64,000 nt of DNA from Selenomonas ruminantium subsp. lactilytica TAM6421 (GTDB lineage Bacteria; Bacillota; Negativicutes; Selenomonadales; Selenomonadaceae): assembly GCF_000284095.1 (NCBI RefSeq), contig NC_017068.1, forward strand, positions 248,001 to 312,000, read 5' to 3'. The notes beneath the pieces are model-generated. The model had not been told where the DNA came from. It was given only the letters and a program-made list of their open reading frames with translations, and did not search any database. A program made the translations under genes and the position numbers. Below, piece by piece: positions 19,614-27,929 of this stretch (positions are counted from its first letter, which is position 1; every line of letters begins with the position of its first letter).

Positions 19614-20360
19614 TTATGCGGTGGTATTTGCTTCTGGCATAGCCAGATAGTCATGTCCTTCTTCGCCGAAGAGGTGTTCTGCGGCGAAGAATCTTACGGG
19701 GACGATGGTCAGCAGACCTGTCAGCAGGAAGGCAAAGGCAACCGGGAGCAGAGCCAGGATGCGCAGGGTTTCATAGAAGGTTTTGCCATTGGCAATTTCC
19801 TTGGACATCAGCTGCCAGAACAGTGCTATAATAGCTAAGCCCTCAATCAGGCCAATGAACAGTGTTAAGGACATGGCACTATCGGAAGTTCCATTGAGAG
19901 CAGTATAGAACATGATAACCCCGGCAAAAATCATCAGAATCAGGGAAACGAAATAGCGGAAGATGTAATTCTGATAATTGGCAAAGGGTTTGAAGTATTT
20001 GCGGTTGACATAGATGGAGCCAATTACCCAAAGTGCCAGCACCGCGGGGCTGATTACGGCCTGGAGAATGCCCAGCAGAATCAGGCAAACCAATGAACAG
20101 GGCAAGAGGCGAAGCATGAAGTGCCAGACCTTGTTCTTGTAATAGATGTAAATGGTCAGCACAATCAAGGCAAGAGAGAATACGATCTGCACCAAGGACA
20201 AGGGCATGACCAGGAAATCCAGTGAGGCATCCGGGACAACCAATGCGGCATCGGCAGCGAAATTGACGAGATTGAAGACCAGCAGGAACAGCATATACTT
20301 ATTGCAGCGGTCTTCTTCGGTGGAAAGGAAATTTTTCCCGTTCATACTTAATGTACTCAT
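19614..20360 (-). CDS. Multi-pass membrane protein, unknown function
   Basis: A 248-residue protein with six to seven hydrophobic segments and a short cytoplasmic N-terminus (MSTLSMNGKNFLSTEEDRCNKY). No family was recognised. The start is supported by GGAGGTC a few bases upstream. The C-terminus is acidic and polar. It stands alone between two terminators (19554-19600 and 20466-20493), so it is a monocistronic gene, presumably from a promoter within about 20365-20450. Confidence 0.65.
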   Translation of the reverse strand: MSTLSMNGKNFLSTEEDRCNKYMLFLLVFNLVNFAADAALVVPDASLDFLVMPLSLVQIVFSLALIVLTIYIYYKNKVWHFMLRLLPCSLVCLILLGILQAVISPAVLALWVIGSIYVNRKYFKPFANYQNYIFRYFVSLILMIFAGVIMFYTALNGTSDSAMSLTLFIGLIEGLAIIALFWQLMSKEIANGKTFYETLRILALLPVAFAFLLTGLLTIVPVRFFAAEHLFGEEGHDYLAMPEANTTA

Positions 20361-20465
20361 TTTTGACCTCCTTCGATAATCTGAAAATAAAATGAAAATG
20401 AGAACAGTTTGTATTATAGCAAGGAGGTATTAAAGAGCACTTAAAAATAAGGAAAAATTTCATTT

Positions 20466-20493
20466 AAAAAGCAGGACCTTAGTCCTGCTTTTT
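20466..20493. terminator. Bidirectional terminator-like hairpin after mqnA
   Basis: AAAAAGCAGGAC/GTCCTGCTTTTTT with a 4-base loop. On the minus strand it lies just after the mqnA stop. Confidence 0.85.
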
Positions 20494-20498
20494 TGTGT

Positions 20499-21338
20499 TC
20501 AATTACGCCGCACTTTGGCAAAATTCAGTTCGGGGATATGTTCGATCAGGTTCATATTGTGGGCCATCTGATAGAAGGTCCTGAGGCCTTCGATATATTC
20601 TTCGCTCAAATCCCATTTTATGGTGTTATAGAGGTAGCTGTCGAGCTGCTCATAGGTGAAGGGCTTATCCTTCAGGATGGAGTTTATGACCGTCTCCTTG
20701 TTTTCTGGATATCGCTGGAAAGACTTGTGTACCCGGTCGTAGATGAGCTGCAGCATTTCCGGGGAGTTTTCGGCGAAATCCTTGTTCACCACCCAGAGGG
20801 CATAGACCATCTTCTTGCCGGTGAGCTCCTGCCATTCTTTACCCAGATCGTAGTAATAGAGGCCTTCTTCCTGATGATGGTAGCACCAGAGGGCATCATC
20901 GCCGATCAGCAGGGAGGCGGTGGCATCATCGGGAATGGGGCGCTCCGGGGTGACGTGGCGCACGTAGTAATTGGGAATGGCGCCATAGCTGCGCAGGATG
21001 ATCTTCAGCAGGCAGTGGGAGGTGGCGCTTTTGGCGGTCAGGATGATCTTGTCATCTTTGAGGCTTTCGATGGGCTTGCGGGAAATCAGCAGGATGCTCT
21101 GGACGGCACCGTCGGTGCTGATGCAGACATCCGGGAGGATCACCAGCTTTTCGCTGTGGCGGGCGTAGACGATGGATGAGGAGTTGCTCATATCCAGCCG
21201 CCCGTTGATCAGGTCGTTATTGAGCACAGCGGGCACGCCTTTTGTGATGGCAAGGCCTTGGGCGGCACCATGGTTGTAGCTGTAGGAAAGAGGCAGGACG
21301 TTTAAAAAGTCGATATGTCCGACACGAGGACAGGTCAT
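20499..21338 (-). CDS. mqnA: Chorismate dehydratase / futalosine-pathway enzyme
   Basis: A 279-residue protein of the MqnA/MqnD periplasmic-binding-like fold. VGHIDFLNVLPLSY at the N-terminus and the segment TSHCLLKIILRSYGAIPNYYV are diagnostic. In the futalosine menaquinone route MqnA removes water from chorismate to give 3-enolpyruvyl-benzoate. The rest of the pathway is not in this window. Menaquinone is the likely acceptor for GlpABC, so the enzyme fits the metabolism shown. GGAGGG precedes the ATG. Confidence 0.82.
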   Translation of the reverse strand: MTCPRVGHIDFLNVLPLSYSYNHGAAQGLAITKGVPAVLNNDLINGRLDMSNSSSIVYARHSEKLVILPDVCISTDGAVQSILLISRKPIESLKDDKIILTAKSATSHCLLKIILRSYGAIPNYYVRHVTPERPIPDDATASLLIGDDALWCYHHQEEGLYYYDLGKEWQELTGKKMVYALWVVNKDFAENSPEMLQLIYDRVHKSFQRYPENKETVINSILKDKPFTYEQLDSYLYNTIKWDLSEEYIEGLRTFYQMAHNMNLIEHIPELNFAKVRRN

Positions 21339-21414
21339 AAGAGTCCCTCCTTTAAGTATACTTCTTTTCCATTATACCTTTATAATGCGTTTTTGCCAAA
21401 GAGATTTTCAAATA

Positions 21415-21477
21415 GAAAACACGCTCCGGTTCATGGACTGAAGGTCATATCGCGAAAGGGGCTGGAGGCGTGTTTTT
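21415..21477. other. Hairpin between mqnA and marR
   Basis: AAACACGCTCC (about 21416-21426) pairs with GGAGGCGTGTTT (about 21465-21476) around a ~38-base loop, with a T run on the plus strand. It lies between divergent genes and could be a leader terminator or a small RNA. No function is assigned. Confidence 0.35.
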
Positions 21478-21512
21478 CAGCTGGTGAGAATTATCTGAAA
21501 AACTGCTGAATA

Positions 21513-21541
21513 TTGACTTTGGCGGGGTTTTGCGGTAAAAT
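21513..21541 (+). promoter_or_regulatory. Promoter for the marR-efflux operon
   Basis: TTGACT (21513-21518) and TAAAAT (21536-21541) have a 17-bp spacer, about 60 bases before marR. Confidence 0.6.
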
Positions 21542-21600
21542 TGTTTGATGGAATCAACTTACATAACCTTACTTATTTATAAATCGGGGAGGAATTTGAG

Positions 21601-22083
21601 ATGGATGAATACGTAAATTGGGGGCGCTGGTTTTCCATCCTGCACCGCCGTTCGCAGCTCTTTGTGGTGGAGGCCTGCCAGAAGTATGGCCTGACTTTTT
21701 CGGAATACATCATGCTGATCCGCATCTATGACCATGAGGGGGCCAAGCAGGATGATCTGGCGGCCATGCTCTATCTGGATAAGGCGGTGGTGACGCGCAC
21801 CATCAATCTGCTGGTGGACAAGGGCTTCATCTACCGGGAAGCGGATACGGGAGACCGGCGCATCCGCCATATCTATCTGACGGATTACGGCCGCCAGCAG
21901 CATGAGTTCCTGCGCAACGTGATTCAGGGTTGGGTGGATTACCTGGTGGCGGATATGGACAAGGATGAGATCAAGGAACTGTTCAACGGCTTCCACAAAT
22001 TGGTGGACAAGGCTTGCGATGCGGATCTCGTGGAACTGGCCAAGCATTTGCCGACAGGAGGCGCAGTGCGTGAGAAACTTTAA
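21601..22083 (+). CDS. MarR-family transcriptional regulator
   Basis: A 160-residue winged-helix protein. The recognition region DDLAAMLYLDKAVVTRTINLLVDKGFIYREADTGDRRIRHIYLTDYGRQ shows the MarR wHTH and wing. Members typically repress drug-efflux genes and are released by small phenolic ligands. It is the first gene of the efflux operon: the next start lies inside its 3' end (14-base overlap). An autoregulatory role over the RND pump is a fair inference. Confidence 0.9.
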   Translation: MDEYVNWGRWFSILHRRSQLFVVEACQKYGLTFSEYIMLIRIYDHEGAKQDDLAAMLYLDKAVVTRTINLLVDKGFIYREADTGDRRIRHIYLTDYGRQQHEFLRNVIQGWVDYLVADMDKDEIKELFNGFHKLVDKACDADLVELAKHLPTGGAVREKL

Positions 22084-23146
22084 GGTCTTTACGGCCTTGA
22101 TGCTGGCGGCCGCCTTGCTGGTGGGCGGCTGCGGCAGCAAGGAACAGGCGCAGGAAAAGCCCGTACTGGTCAAGACACAGCAGGCTGGTGCGGGGGTGAA
22201 TGTGGAAAGCGGCGATTACTCCGGCACGGTGATGGGGCGTCATGAGACGAATATGTCCTTCCAGGTGGGCGGACAGATCCTGGCCCGCAATGTGCAGGCA
22301 GGCAGCCGCGTCCGGGCTGGGGATGTGCTCATGGTCATCGATGCCCGGGACGTGCAGCAGCAGTCCAATCAGGGGGATGCCCAGGTGGCTTCGGCCCGTG
22401 CGCAGCTGGATTTAGCCGAGAAGAATCTGGAACGCTACAGCCAGCTCTATCAGGAAAATGCCGTGTCCAAGGCGACATTGGATCAGTATCAGACCAATTA
22501 TGATGCGGCTTTTGCCGCTTATCGCAGTGCCTTGGCCCAGCAGACGCAAGGACATAATGCCCTGGGCTATACCAACCTGACAGCCGGGGCCAATGGCGTG
22601 GTGTCTGCTGTTTCTGCCGAGGAAGGGCAGGTCGTGGCAGCCGGCCAGACGGTGCTGACCCTGGTGCAGACCGGGGAAATGGAAGTGGAGATTTCCGTGC
22701 CGGAAAACAAGGTCAGCGAGCTGACCCTGGGCATGCCGGTATCGGTGAATTTCTGGGCATTGAAAGGCAGGGCTGATGGCACGATCCGGGAGATTTCCCC
22801 CATGGCCGATGCTGCCACCCGAACTTATAAAGTCCGCGTCGCCATTCCGGAACCGCCGGAGGGCATGCAGCTGGGCATGACGGCCAACGTTTCCATCAAG
22901 GGAACAGCCGATGGCGATAGCGCAGATGGCGTTATCCTGCCACTGGCGGCTATTTTCCAGGATGGGGATACGCCGCAGGTATGGGTGGTCGGCGATGACA
23001 ATACACTGACGGCCAAGGCTGTGACGGTGGAAGATCTCGGCGACGACAAGGTGCGGGTAACGGGCCTTGCCGCAGGTGACATTGTGGTCACTGCCGGTGT
23101 GCATAAGCTCCACGAGGGGCAGAGTGTGCGGACGGAGGCGGATTGA
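22070..23146 (+). CDS. RND efflux periplasmic adaptor lipoprotein
   Basis: A 358-residue HlyD/AcrA-family membrane-fusion protein. GTG 22070 is preferred, with CAGGAGG at 22055-22061; the frame is open further upstream only because it overlaps marR. The N-terminus has a lipobox (LAAALLVGGCGS), so it is anchored in the inner membrane. A barrel-sandwich segment (FQVGGQILARNVQAGSRVRAGDVLMVID) and coiled-coil hairpin (residues ~90-160) are clear. It bridges the RND pump to an outer-membrane channel. Its stop overlaps the pump start. Confidence 0.9.
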   Translation: MRNFKVFTALMLAAALLVGGCGSKEQAQEKPVLVKTQQAGAGVNVESGDYSGTVMGRHETNMSFQVGGQILARNVQAGSRVRAGDVLMVIDARDVQQQSNQGDAQVASARAQLDLAEKNLERYSQLYQENAVSKATLDQYQTNYDAAFAAYRSALAQQTQGHNALGYTNLTAGANGVVSAVSAEEGQVVAAGQTVLTLVQTGEMEVEISVPENKVSELTLGMPVSVNFWALKGRADGTIREISPMADAATRTYKVRVAIPEPPEGMQLGMTANVSIKGTADGDSADGVILPLAAIFQDGDTPQVWVVGDDNTLTAKAVTVEDLGDDKVRVTGLAAGDIVVTAGVHKLHEGQSVRTEAD

Positions 23147-26100
23147 TGCGGAATCTTACGGAAGTCTCCCTGAAGAACCGCACCCTGGTGTGGTATTTTA
23201 TCGTCATCACTGCCATTGGCGGCATCCTGTCCTATTTCCAGTTGGGGCGCATGGAAGATCCCCAGTTCACCATCCGCCAGATGGTGGTATCGGCAGCCTG
23301 GCCGGGAGCTACGGCGGAGGAAATGCAGGAACAGGTCACGGACAAACTGGAAAAGCGCCTGCAGGACACGCCTCATCTGAAGGCCATCAAGAGTGAGAAC
23401 CGGGCCGGGCAGACGGTTATCTATGTGGAACTGCAGGATGAGATGCACAAGGCGGATATTCGCCCTACCTGGCGCGATGTGCGCAATTTCTGTGAGGACA
23501 TCAAGAAGGATCTGCCTGAGGGCGTCTATGGCCCTTACTATAATGACCGTTTCGACGATGTGTTCGGCACGGTCTATGCGGTCACCGGCGATGGCTACAG
23601 CTATGAGGAACTGCGGCAGTACGCCGAAAAGACGCGGCGCATGCTCTTGAATGTACCCAGCGTCCAGAAGGTGGAGCTGATCGGTGAGCAGAAGGAAAAG
23701 ATCTATGTGGAACTGGATACCATGAAGCTCTCGGAATTGGGCATCAGTCCCCAGGTGATCTCCAATGCCCTCAAGACGCAGAATGAGATGACGGCGGCGG
23801 CCATGGTGGATACGGATTCCTCCAACGTCTACCTGCGCTTGTCCGGTCAGTTTGCCGATGTCAAGGCCATCGAGGAAACGCCTATCAGCGTAAGTGGCCG
23901 CAATTTCCGTCTGGGGGATGTGGCCAAGGTCAGCCGCAAGGCCGGCAGTCCTGCTGACAGCAAGATGTTCTTCAACGGCGAGCCGGCAGTGGGCATCGCC
24001 GTATCCATGGAGGACGGCGGCAATATCCTCGACCTGGGGGAAAACCTCAAAAAACAGGTGAAGGCCATTCAGGGGGAACTGCCTGCGGGGCTGGAAATCC
24101 GGCAGGTGGCCAATCAGTCGGAAGTGGTGCGTTCCTCCATCAATGAGTTCATCAAGACATTGATGGAAGCCATCGTGATCGTATTGGCGGTCAGCTTCAT
24201 GTCTCTGGGCTGGCGCACGGGCATGGTGGTGGCCTGCTGCATCCCGCTGGTGCTCTGTGGTGTCTTTGTCTGCATGTACGTGCTGGGCATCGACCTCCAT
24301 AAGGTGTCCCTGGGGGCATTGATCATCGCCTTAGGGCTGTTGGTGGATGATGCCATCATCGCCGTGGAGATGATGAGTGTGAAGCTGGAGGCGGGGCTCA
24401 GCCGCTTCGATGCGGCCTGCTTTGCCTTCAAGGCCACGGCCAAACCCATGCTGACAGGCACTTTGATCACCTGTGCGGGCTTTATCCCCGTAGCCTTTTC
24501 CAAGGGCATGGCCAGTGAGTTCTGCAGTGCCCTGTTCCCGGTCATTGGCATCGCTTTGGTGCTGTCCTGGATCGTATCCGTCATGGTGGCACCGCTGCTG
24601 GGCACCTATATGATAAGGGTGAAACCAAAGGTGGACGAGCAGGGGGAACTCAATCCCTATCAGAGCCGTTTCTATGTGGAGTTCCGCAAGGTGCTGCGGC
24701 TGTTTTTGACACACCGCCGGACGGTGCTGCTGGGGACGGTGGCTCTCTTTGTCCTCTCCCTCGTGATGATGCCCCATATCCGGCAGGAATTCTTCCCTAC
24801 CTCCACGCGGCCGGAAGTGCTGATGGAGCTGAAACTGCCCGAAGGGGCCTCCATGGAGGCTTCCCAGGAAGTGGCGGACAGGATGTCAAATTTCCTGCAG
24901 CAGCATGAAGATCTGCTGGACAATTACTCCTATTATGTGGGCCGCTATGCGCCACGCTTTGTTTTGACCGTCGATCCCAAGACCAGCACGGATAATGTCA
25001 CGAACTTCGTCATTGTGGCCAAGGACGTCAAATCACGGGAAAAGCTGGCGGAGGAACTGAAAAAATCCTTCAATGAGGATTTTGCCGATGTGCGGGCGAA
25101 GCTGCAATATCTGCAGACGGGCCCGCCGGCGGATTATCCGGTCATGCTGCGGGTGACGGGCTACAATACAGAAAAGACCAAGGAAATCGCCCATAAGGTG
25201 GAAGAGATTGTGGCCGCCGACAGCAATAATTACAATGTGCATCTGGATTGGAATGAGAAGAGCAAAGTGGTCAAGCTGGAGCTGGATCAGGATAAGCTCA
25301 AAAGCCTGGGGCTGAGTGCCCAGGCGGTCAAGCAGATGATTTACACCGAGGTTACCGGCGCTAAGGCCGCCCAGTTCTATACGGGGGACCGCACCCTCGA
25401 TATCACCCTGCGGCTGGCCGTGGCTGACCGGGAGGACTTAGGCAAGCTTAAGAACCTGCCCATTTATCTGGGCAGTGCCGGCTATGTGCCCCTGGAGCAG
25501 ATCGCCAAGATCTCCTATGGGGCCGAAGATGGCCTGATCAAGCGTCGCAACCTGCTGCCTACCATTACAGTACAGGCTGAGGTCCATGAAGGCACGGCCA
25601 ACGATGCCACGAAAAAGGCTTATGAGGCCACCAAGGAACTGCGGGAAAACCTGCCCTTCGGCTGCAAGATCGAAGTCGCCGGTTCTCTGGAGAGCAGCAA
25701 CAATGCCTCTGGTTTTCTGTTGGTGCCGATACCGGCCATGATCTTTGTGATCATGACACTGTTGATGTTCCAGCTGGACAGCGCCAAGCAGATGCTGCTG
25801 ACCTTGCTGACAGCGCCCTTAGGGCTGATCGGTGTGGTGTGGGGCATGCTGCTTACGGGTTCGGCCATGGGCTTTGTGGCTGAGCTGGGGATTCTGGCCT
25901 TGTTTGGCATGATCATCCGCAACTCGGTCATCCTCATCGACCAGATCAAGAAGCATATCGCCGAGGGCGAGAGTCCCTATGACGCCGTGGTGGATTCGTC
26001 CATCCTGCGCTTCCGTCCCATCATGCTGACGGCGGCGGCGGCCATCCTGGGCATGATCCCGCTGATGGCCAGCACCTTCTGGGGGCCGATGGCCGTGGCG

Positions 26101-26193
26101 ATTTCCAGCGGACTTTTGGTAGCGACAATCTTGACGCTGCTGGTATTGCCGACGATGTATGCGGTGGCATACAAAGTAGAGAATAAGCAATAA
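23146..26193 (+). CDS. RND family efflux transporter, inner membrane subunit
   Basis: A 1015-residue protein of the AcrB/MdtB-like RND superfamily. MRNLTEVSLKNRTLVWYFIVITAIGGILSYF is the first helix, and two periplasmic loops (roughly residues 35-330 and 550-855) separate the two six-helix blocks. SLGALIIALGLLVDDAIIAVEMM holds the proton-relay aspartates in helix 4. The second half has FGMIIRNSVILIDQI. It extrudes drugs or other hydrophobic compounds using the proton gradient. Start ATG 23146 overlaps the adaptor stop (TGATG). No TolC-like outer-membrane gene follows. Confidence 0.93.
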   Translation: MRNLTEVSLKNRTLVWYFIVITAIGGILSYFQLGRMEDPQFTIRQMVVSAAWPGATAEEMQEQVTDKLEKRLQDTPHLKAIKSENRAGQTVIYVELQDEMHKADIRPTWRDVRNFCEDIKKDLPEGVYGPYYNDRFDDVFGTVYAVTGDGYSYEELRQYAEKTRRMLLNVPSVQKVELIGEQKEKIYVELDTMKLSELGISPQVISNALKTQNEMTAAAMVDTDSSNVYLRLSGQFADVKAIEETPISVSGRNFRLGDVAKVSRKAGSPADSKMFFNGEPAVGIAVSMEDGGNILDLGENLKKQVKAIQGELPAGLEIRQVANQSEVVRSSINEFIKTLMEAIVIVLAVSFMSLGWRTGMVVACCIPLVLCGVFVCMYVLGIDLHKVSLGALIIALGLLVDDAIIAVEMMSVKLEAGLSRFDAACFAFKATAKPMLTGTLITCAGFIPVAFSKGMASEFCSALFPVIGIALVLSWIVSVMVAPLLGTYMIRVKPKVDEQGELNPYQSRFYVEFRKVLRLFLTHRRTVLLGTVALFVLSLVMMPHIRQEFFPTSTRPEVLMELKLPEGASMEASQEVADRMSNFLQQHEDLLDNYSYYVGRYAPRFVLTVDPKTSTDNVTNFVIVAKDVKSREKLAEELKKSFNEDFADVRAKLQYLQTGPPADYPVMLRVTGYNTEKTKEIAHKVEEIVAADSNNYNVHLDWNEKSKVVKLELDQDKLKSLGLSAQAVKQMIYTEVTGAKAAQFYTGDRTLDITLRLAVADREDLGKLKNLPIYLGSAGYVPLEQIAKISYGAEDGLIKRRNLLPTITVQAEVHEGTANDATKKAYEATKELRENLPFGCKIEVAGSLESSNNASGFLLVPIPAMIFVIMTLLMFQLDSAKQMLLTLLTAPLGLIGVVWGMLLTGSAMGFVAELGILALFGMIIRNSVILIDQIKKHIAEGESPYDAVVDSSILRFRPIMLTAAAAILGMIPLMASTFWGPMAVAISSGLLVATILTLLVLPTMYAVAYKVENKQ

Positions 26194-26199
26194 AAATTT

Positions 26200-26228
26200 T
26201 TGACAGTGTAAGATAGAAGCGTTATAAT
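26200..26228 (+). promoter_or_regulatory. Perfect-consensus promoter of the first antisense RNA (copy A)
   Basis: TTGACA (26200-26205), a 17-bp spacer and TATAAT (26223-26228) match the sigma-70 consensus exactly. It lies just after the RND gene and faces no open frame, so it should drive a short untranslated RNA. Confidence 0.8.
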
Positions 26229-26234
26229 AAAACT

Positions 26235-26340
26235 AGATTCAAAGAACTAACGACATAGAAACACAAAAAGCCCCCCGATAGATGAATGGCCTGGAAAACT
26301 ATCATCTTCGGGGGGCTTGCACGTTTTGCGACCGTGCTCA
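26235..26340 (+). ncRNA. Candidate antitoxin RNA, copy A
   Basis: The transcript from the consensus promoter would contain a hairpin (about 26269-26318) with a CCCCCCGA/TCGGGGGG stem and the loop GAATGGCCTGGAAAACTA. GCGACCGTGCTCAG follows. The loop and the flanking GCGAC.GTGCTC block recur in copy B at 45.8 kb over a stem of different sequence. It runs antisense to the 3' part of the minus-strand toxin-like transcript. Confidence 0.55.
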
Positions 26341-26410
26341 GTAACGACATATCCACACCTCCCCTGCTGCCGAAGCATAGAGGAAAGCAGCAGATTAAGT
26401 ATAGCATACG
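26269..26410 (-). pseudogene. Degenerate type I toxin locus (copy A, toxin frame deleted)
   Basis: On the minus strand an extended -10 (TGCTATACT, 26399-26407) precedes CTGCTGCTTTCCTC, a GGGGAGG ribosome site and an ATG at 26350. This is the same order as the intact copy at 45.9 kb. After MSL the frame jumps straight into the conserved GAGCACGGTCGC block that follows the stop codon in copy B, so about 75-80 bases including the toxin body are missing. The residual frame runs through the hairpin and is unlikely to be functional. Confidence 0.5.
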
Positions 26411-26473
26411 GCTATAAAAGACACAATGAATGTATAGCTGTGATTAATAATTGTCCTTATTTTCAGTGAATTG

Positions 26474-26503
26474 ATTGACAATTTATTGTGAGCCCTTGTA
26501 TAA
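26474..26503 (+). promoter_or_regulatory. Upstream promoter of the metal ATPase cluster
   Basis: TTGACA (26474-26479) and TATAAT (26498-26503) are separated by 18 bp, about 190 bases before the first gene. Confidence 0.65.
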
Positions 26504-26528
26504 TAAGGGGGCAGGGGTAAGTCTTGCG

Positions 26529-26589
26529 TTGACAAAGACTCTCAATTCTGCTATGATAATGGGTGAAATTGATAATATTCTTCATTATC
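26529..26589 (+). promoter_or_regulatory. Second promoter with Fur-box-like operator
   Basis: TTGACA (26529-26534) and TATGAT (26552-26557) have a 17-bp spacer. GATAATATTCTTCATTATC (26571-26589) matches the classical 19-bp Fur box (hexamers GATAAT, GATAAT, C, ATTATC) at 15 positions. A further TGATAAT overlaps the -10 at 26554-26560. The operator lies over the transcription start, so a Fur-family repressor sensing a metal is likely. Confidence 0.65.
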
Positions 26590-26695
26590 ATTTCGTTCTC
26601 CAACGGCAGAATGGGGAAGATGGATACCCTGTTGATGTGTGAATAAGCGAGTCTCACTCGTTTATGAATGAATATGTTTAAGGAGGATGGATTCG

Positions 26696-26905
26696 ATGTT
26701 TCAGAAGACAGATTTTTGGATTGGTCTGGCTGTAGGTGCCGTTGCTGGTATCTTTGGTTATCGTTTCATGCAGGAGCGTGAAGCTCAGCTGGCTGCTATG
26801 CAGCAGGCTGCTCCCGCTGCTGAACTGCCGGTAGCTGAACTGCAGCGTCAGAAAGAGGAATTGGAAGACCTCATCGCTGCTCAGGAAGCTAAGAAGGCTA
26901 AATAA
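26696..26905 (+). CDS. Small membrane-anchored protein with coiled coil
   Basis: A 69-residue protein. MFQKTDFWIGLAVGAVAGIFGYRF gives one N-terminal membrane helix, followed by an alanine-rich link and a charged helix (ELQRQKEELEDLIAAQEAKKAK). It resembles YtxH-like small membrane proteins. The start is ATG 26696 because AAGGAGG at 26680-26686 fits it; the ATG at 26687 touches the site. It is first in the metal-ATPase cluster but a terminator follows it, so it can be expressed more strongly than the genes behind it. Confidence 0.7.
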   Translation: MFQKTDFWIGLAVGAVAGIFGYRFMQEREAQLAAMQQAAPAAELPVAELQRQKEELEDLIAAQEAKKAK

Positions 26906-26917
26906 TCGTTTTGGACG

Positions 26918-26955
26918 AAAAGAGACTGCCGCTCTTTTATTGCGGCAGTCTTTTC
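26918..26955 (+). terminator. Hairpin terminator or attenuator inside the metal cluster
   Basis: AGACTGCCGC (26923-26932) pairs with GCGGCAGTCT (26942-26951), followed by TTTT. It separates the 69-residue gene from the HMA-like genes and probably reduces downstream transcription. Confidence 0.75.
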
Positions 26956-26975
26956 TAGTACGAGGAGGAAAAGTT

Positions 26976-27275
26976 TTGAGTTTCATCGGGAATTTCCAGA
27001 TCCCCACCAATACCCTGGATTTGTTCATCCGTTCCGTGGACATTTCATCCTATCTGCCAGGACGGGTGCGGCTGTATAGCAACAATCTGATCGGCAATGC
27101 TGATCTCGAGGCACAGATTCAGAGCCAGTTAGGGAGTTTTGCTGAGATTGACAGCGTACAGACCAATGTAACATCGGGTTCCATACTGATCCTTTATACG
27201 CCGGAAAGACTCCGCCAGAATGCAGATTTGCGCAAGGTGGAAGAATATATTATGACGCATGCAAGGAGGAAATAA
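26976..27275 (+). CDS. HMA-like metal-binding domain protein (first)
   Basis: A 99-residue protein starting at TTG 26976 after GAGGAGG. Residues ~25-90 (SYLPGRVRLYSNNLIGNADLEAQIQSQLGSFAEIDSV...SGSILILY) follow the HMA_2 pattern: a strand with PGRxR, a helix, a second strand ending in GSxLIxY. There is no CxxC metal motif. Such domains occur fused to, or beside, a subset of P1B-type ATPases, and the ATPase of this cluster follows. It may be a chaperone or an accessory subunit. Confidence 0.7.
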   Translation: MSFIGNFQIPTNTLDLFIRSVDISSYLPGRVRLYSNNLIGNADLEAQIQSQLGSFAEIDSVQTNVTSGSILILYTPERLRQNADLRKVEEYIMTHARRK

Positions 27276-27278
27276 CGA

Positions 27279-27929
27279 ATGTCTTATGTATCTGGTTTTA
27301 TGATGGGGGCAGCTATCGGCAAGAGCATCCGCCAGGCTCTGGGCGGCAGCTCTGCACCGAAAATGGTCGGCCGCGGCCGAGCTCTGCCCATGGGCAGAAT
27401 GAAGAAAGTTGTTGTGGCCGCTGCTCCGGCTGTCGGTTTCAAGCTGGTTTCGAGCCTGCCGGGGCGCCGCCGTTATCGCGCGGGCAAGATTTCCCCGCAG
27501 CTGGCGGCCCTGCTCGAAGAGCAGCTGGCCAAGCTCAGCTATGTGAAATCCGTCAGCGTGAATGCTGCCAGCGGCAGTATCCTGCTGACCTTTGACGAGG
27601 CGGACGATGCTCATATCGATCAGCTGGCCAAATGGCTCGACCGCAAGTTCTTTGGTGGCAAGGCGCTGCCGGGCGAGGGCTGCCAGGCGAAAAGCGTGGC
27701 CAGTGAAGCGCATGCCGGCTCCATTACCTGCAGTATCCGCAATACGGCCCGGGCTTTCAGCCAGTGGATCAAGGACCACACCTGCGGCTGGTTCGATATG
27801 AGTTCTTTGGCTTCCCTGTTATTCCTGCTCAGAGGTCTGCGGAAGATGCTGCTGACCGGGCAGTATCCCTCTGGTTCCCAGATGCTCTGGTGGGCGGTTA
27901 CCCTGATGAGAGGATGGCGCACCGTATGA
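27279..27929 (+). CDS. HMA-like domain protein with C-terminal hydrophobic region (second)
   Basis: A 216-residue protein 3 bp after the previous gene. A glycine-rich hydrophobic start (MSYVSGFMMGAAIGKSIRQ) is followed by an HMA_2-type domain (FKLVSSLPGRRRYRAGKIS...YVKSVSVNAASGSILLTFDEA). The C-terminal part has a hydrophobic stretch (SSLASLLFLLRGLRKMLL). It resembles the N-terminal membrane part of the ATPase family as if split off. Its stop overlaps the ATPase start by four bases. Confidence 0.65.
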   Translation: MSYVSGFMMGAAIGKSIRQALGGSSAPKMVGRGRALPMGRMKKVVVAAAPAVGFKLVSSLPGRRRYRAGKISPQLAALLEEQLAKLSYVKSVSVNAASGSILLTFDEADDAHIDQLAKWLDRKFFGGKALPGEGCQAKSVASEAHAGSITCSIRNTARAFSQWIKDHTCGWFDMSSLASLLFLLRGLRKMLLTGQYPSGSQMLWWAVTLMRGWRTV

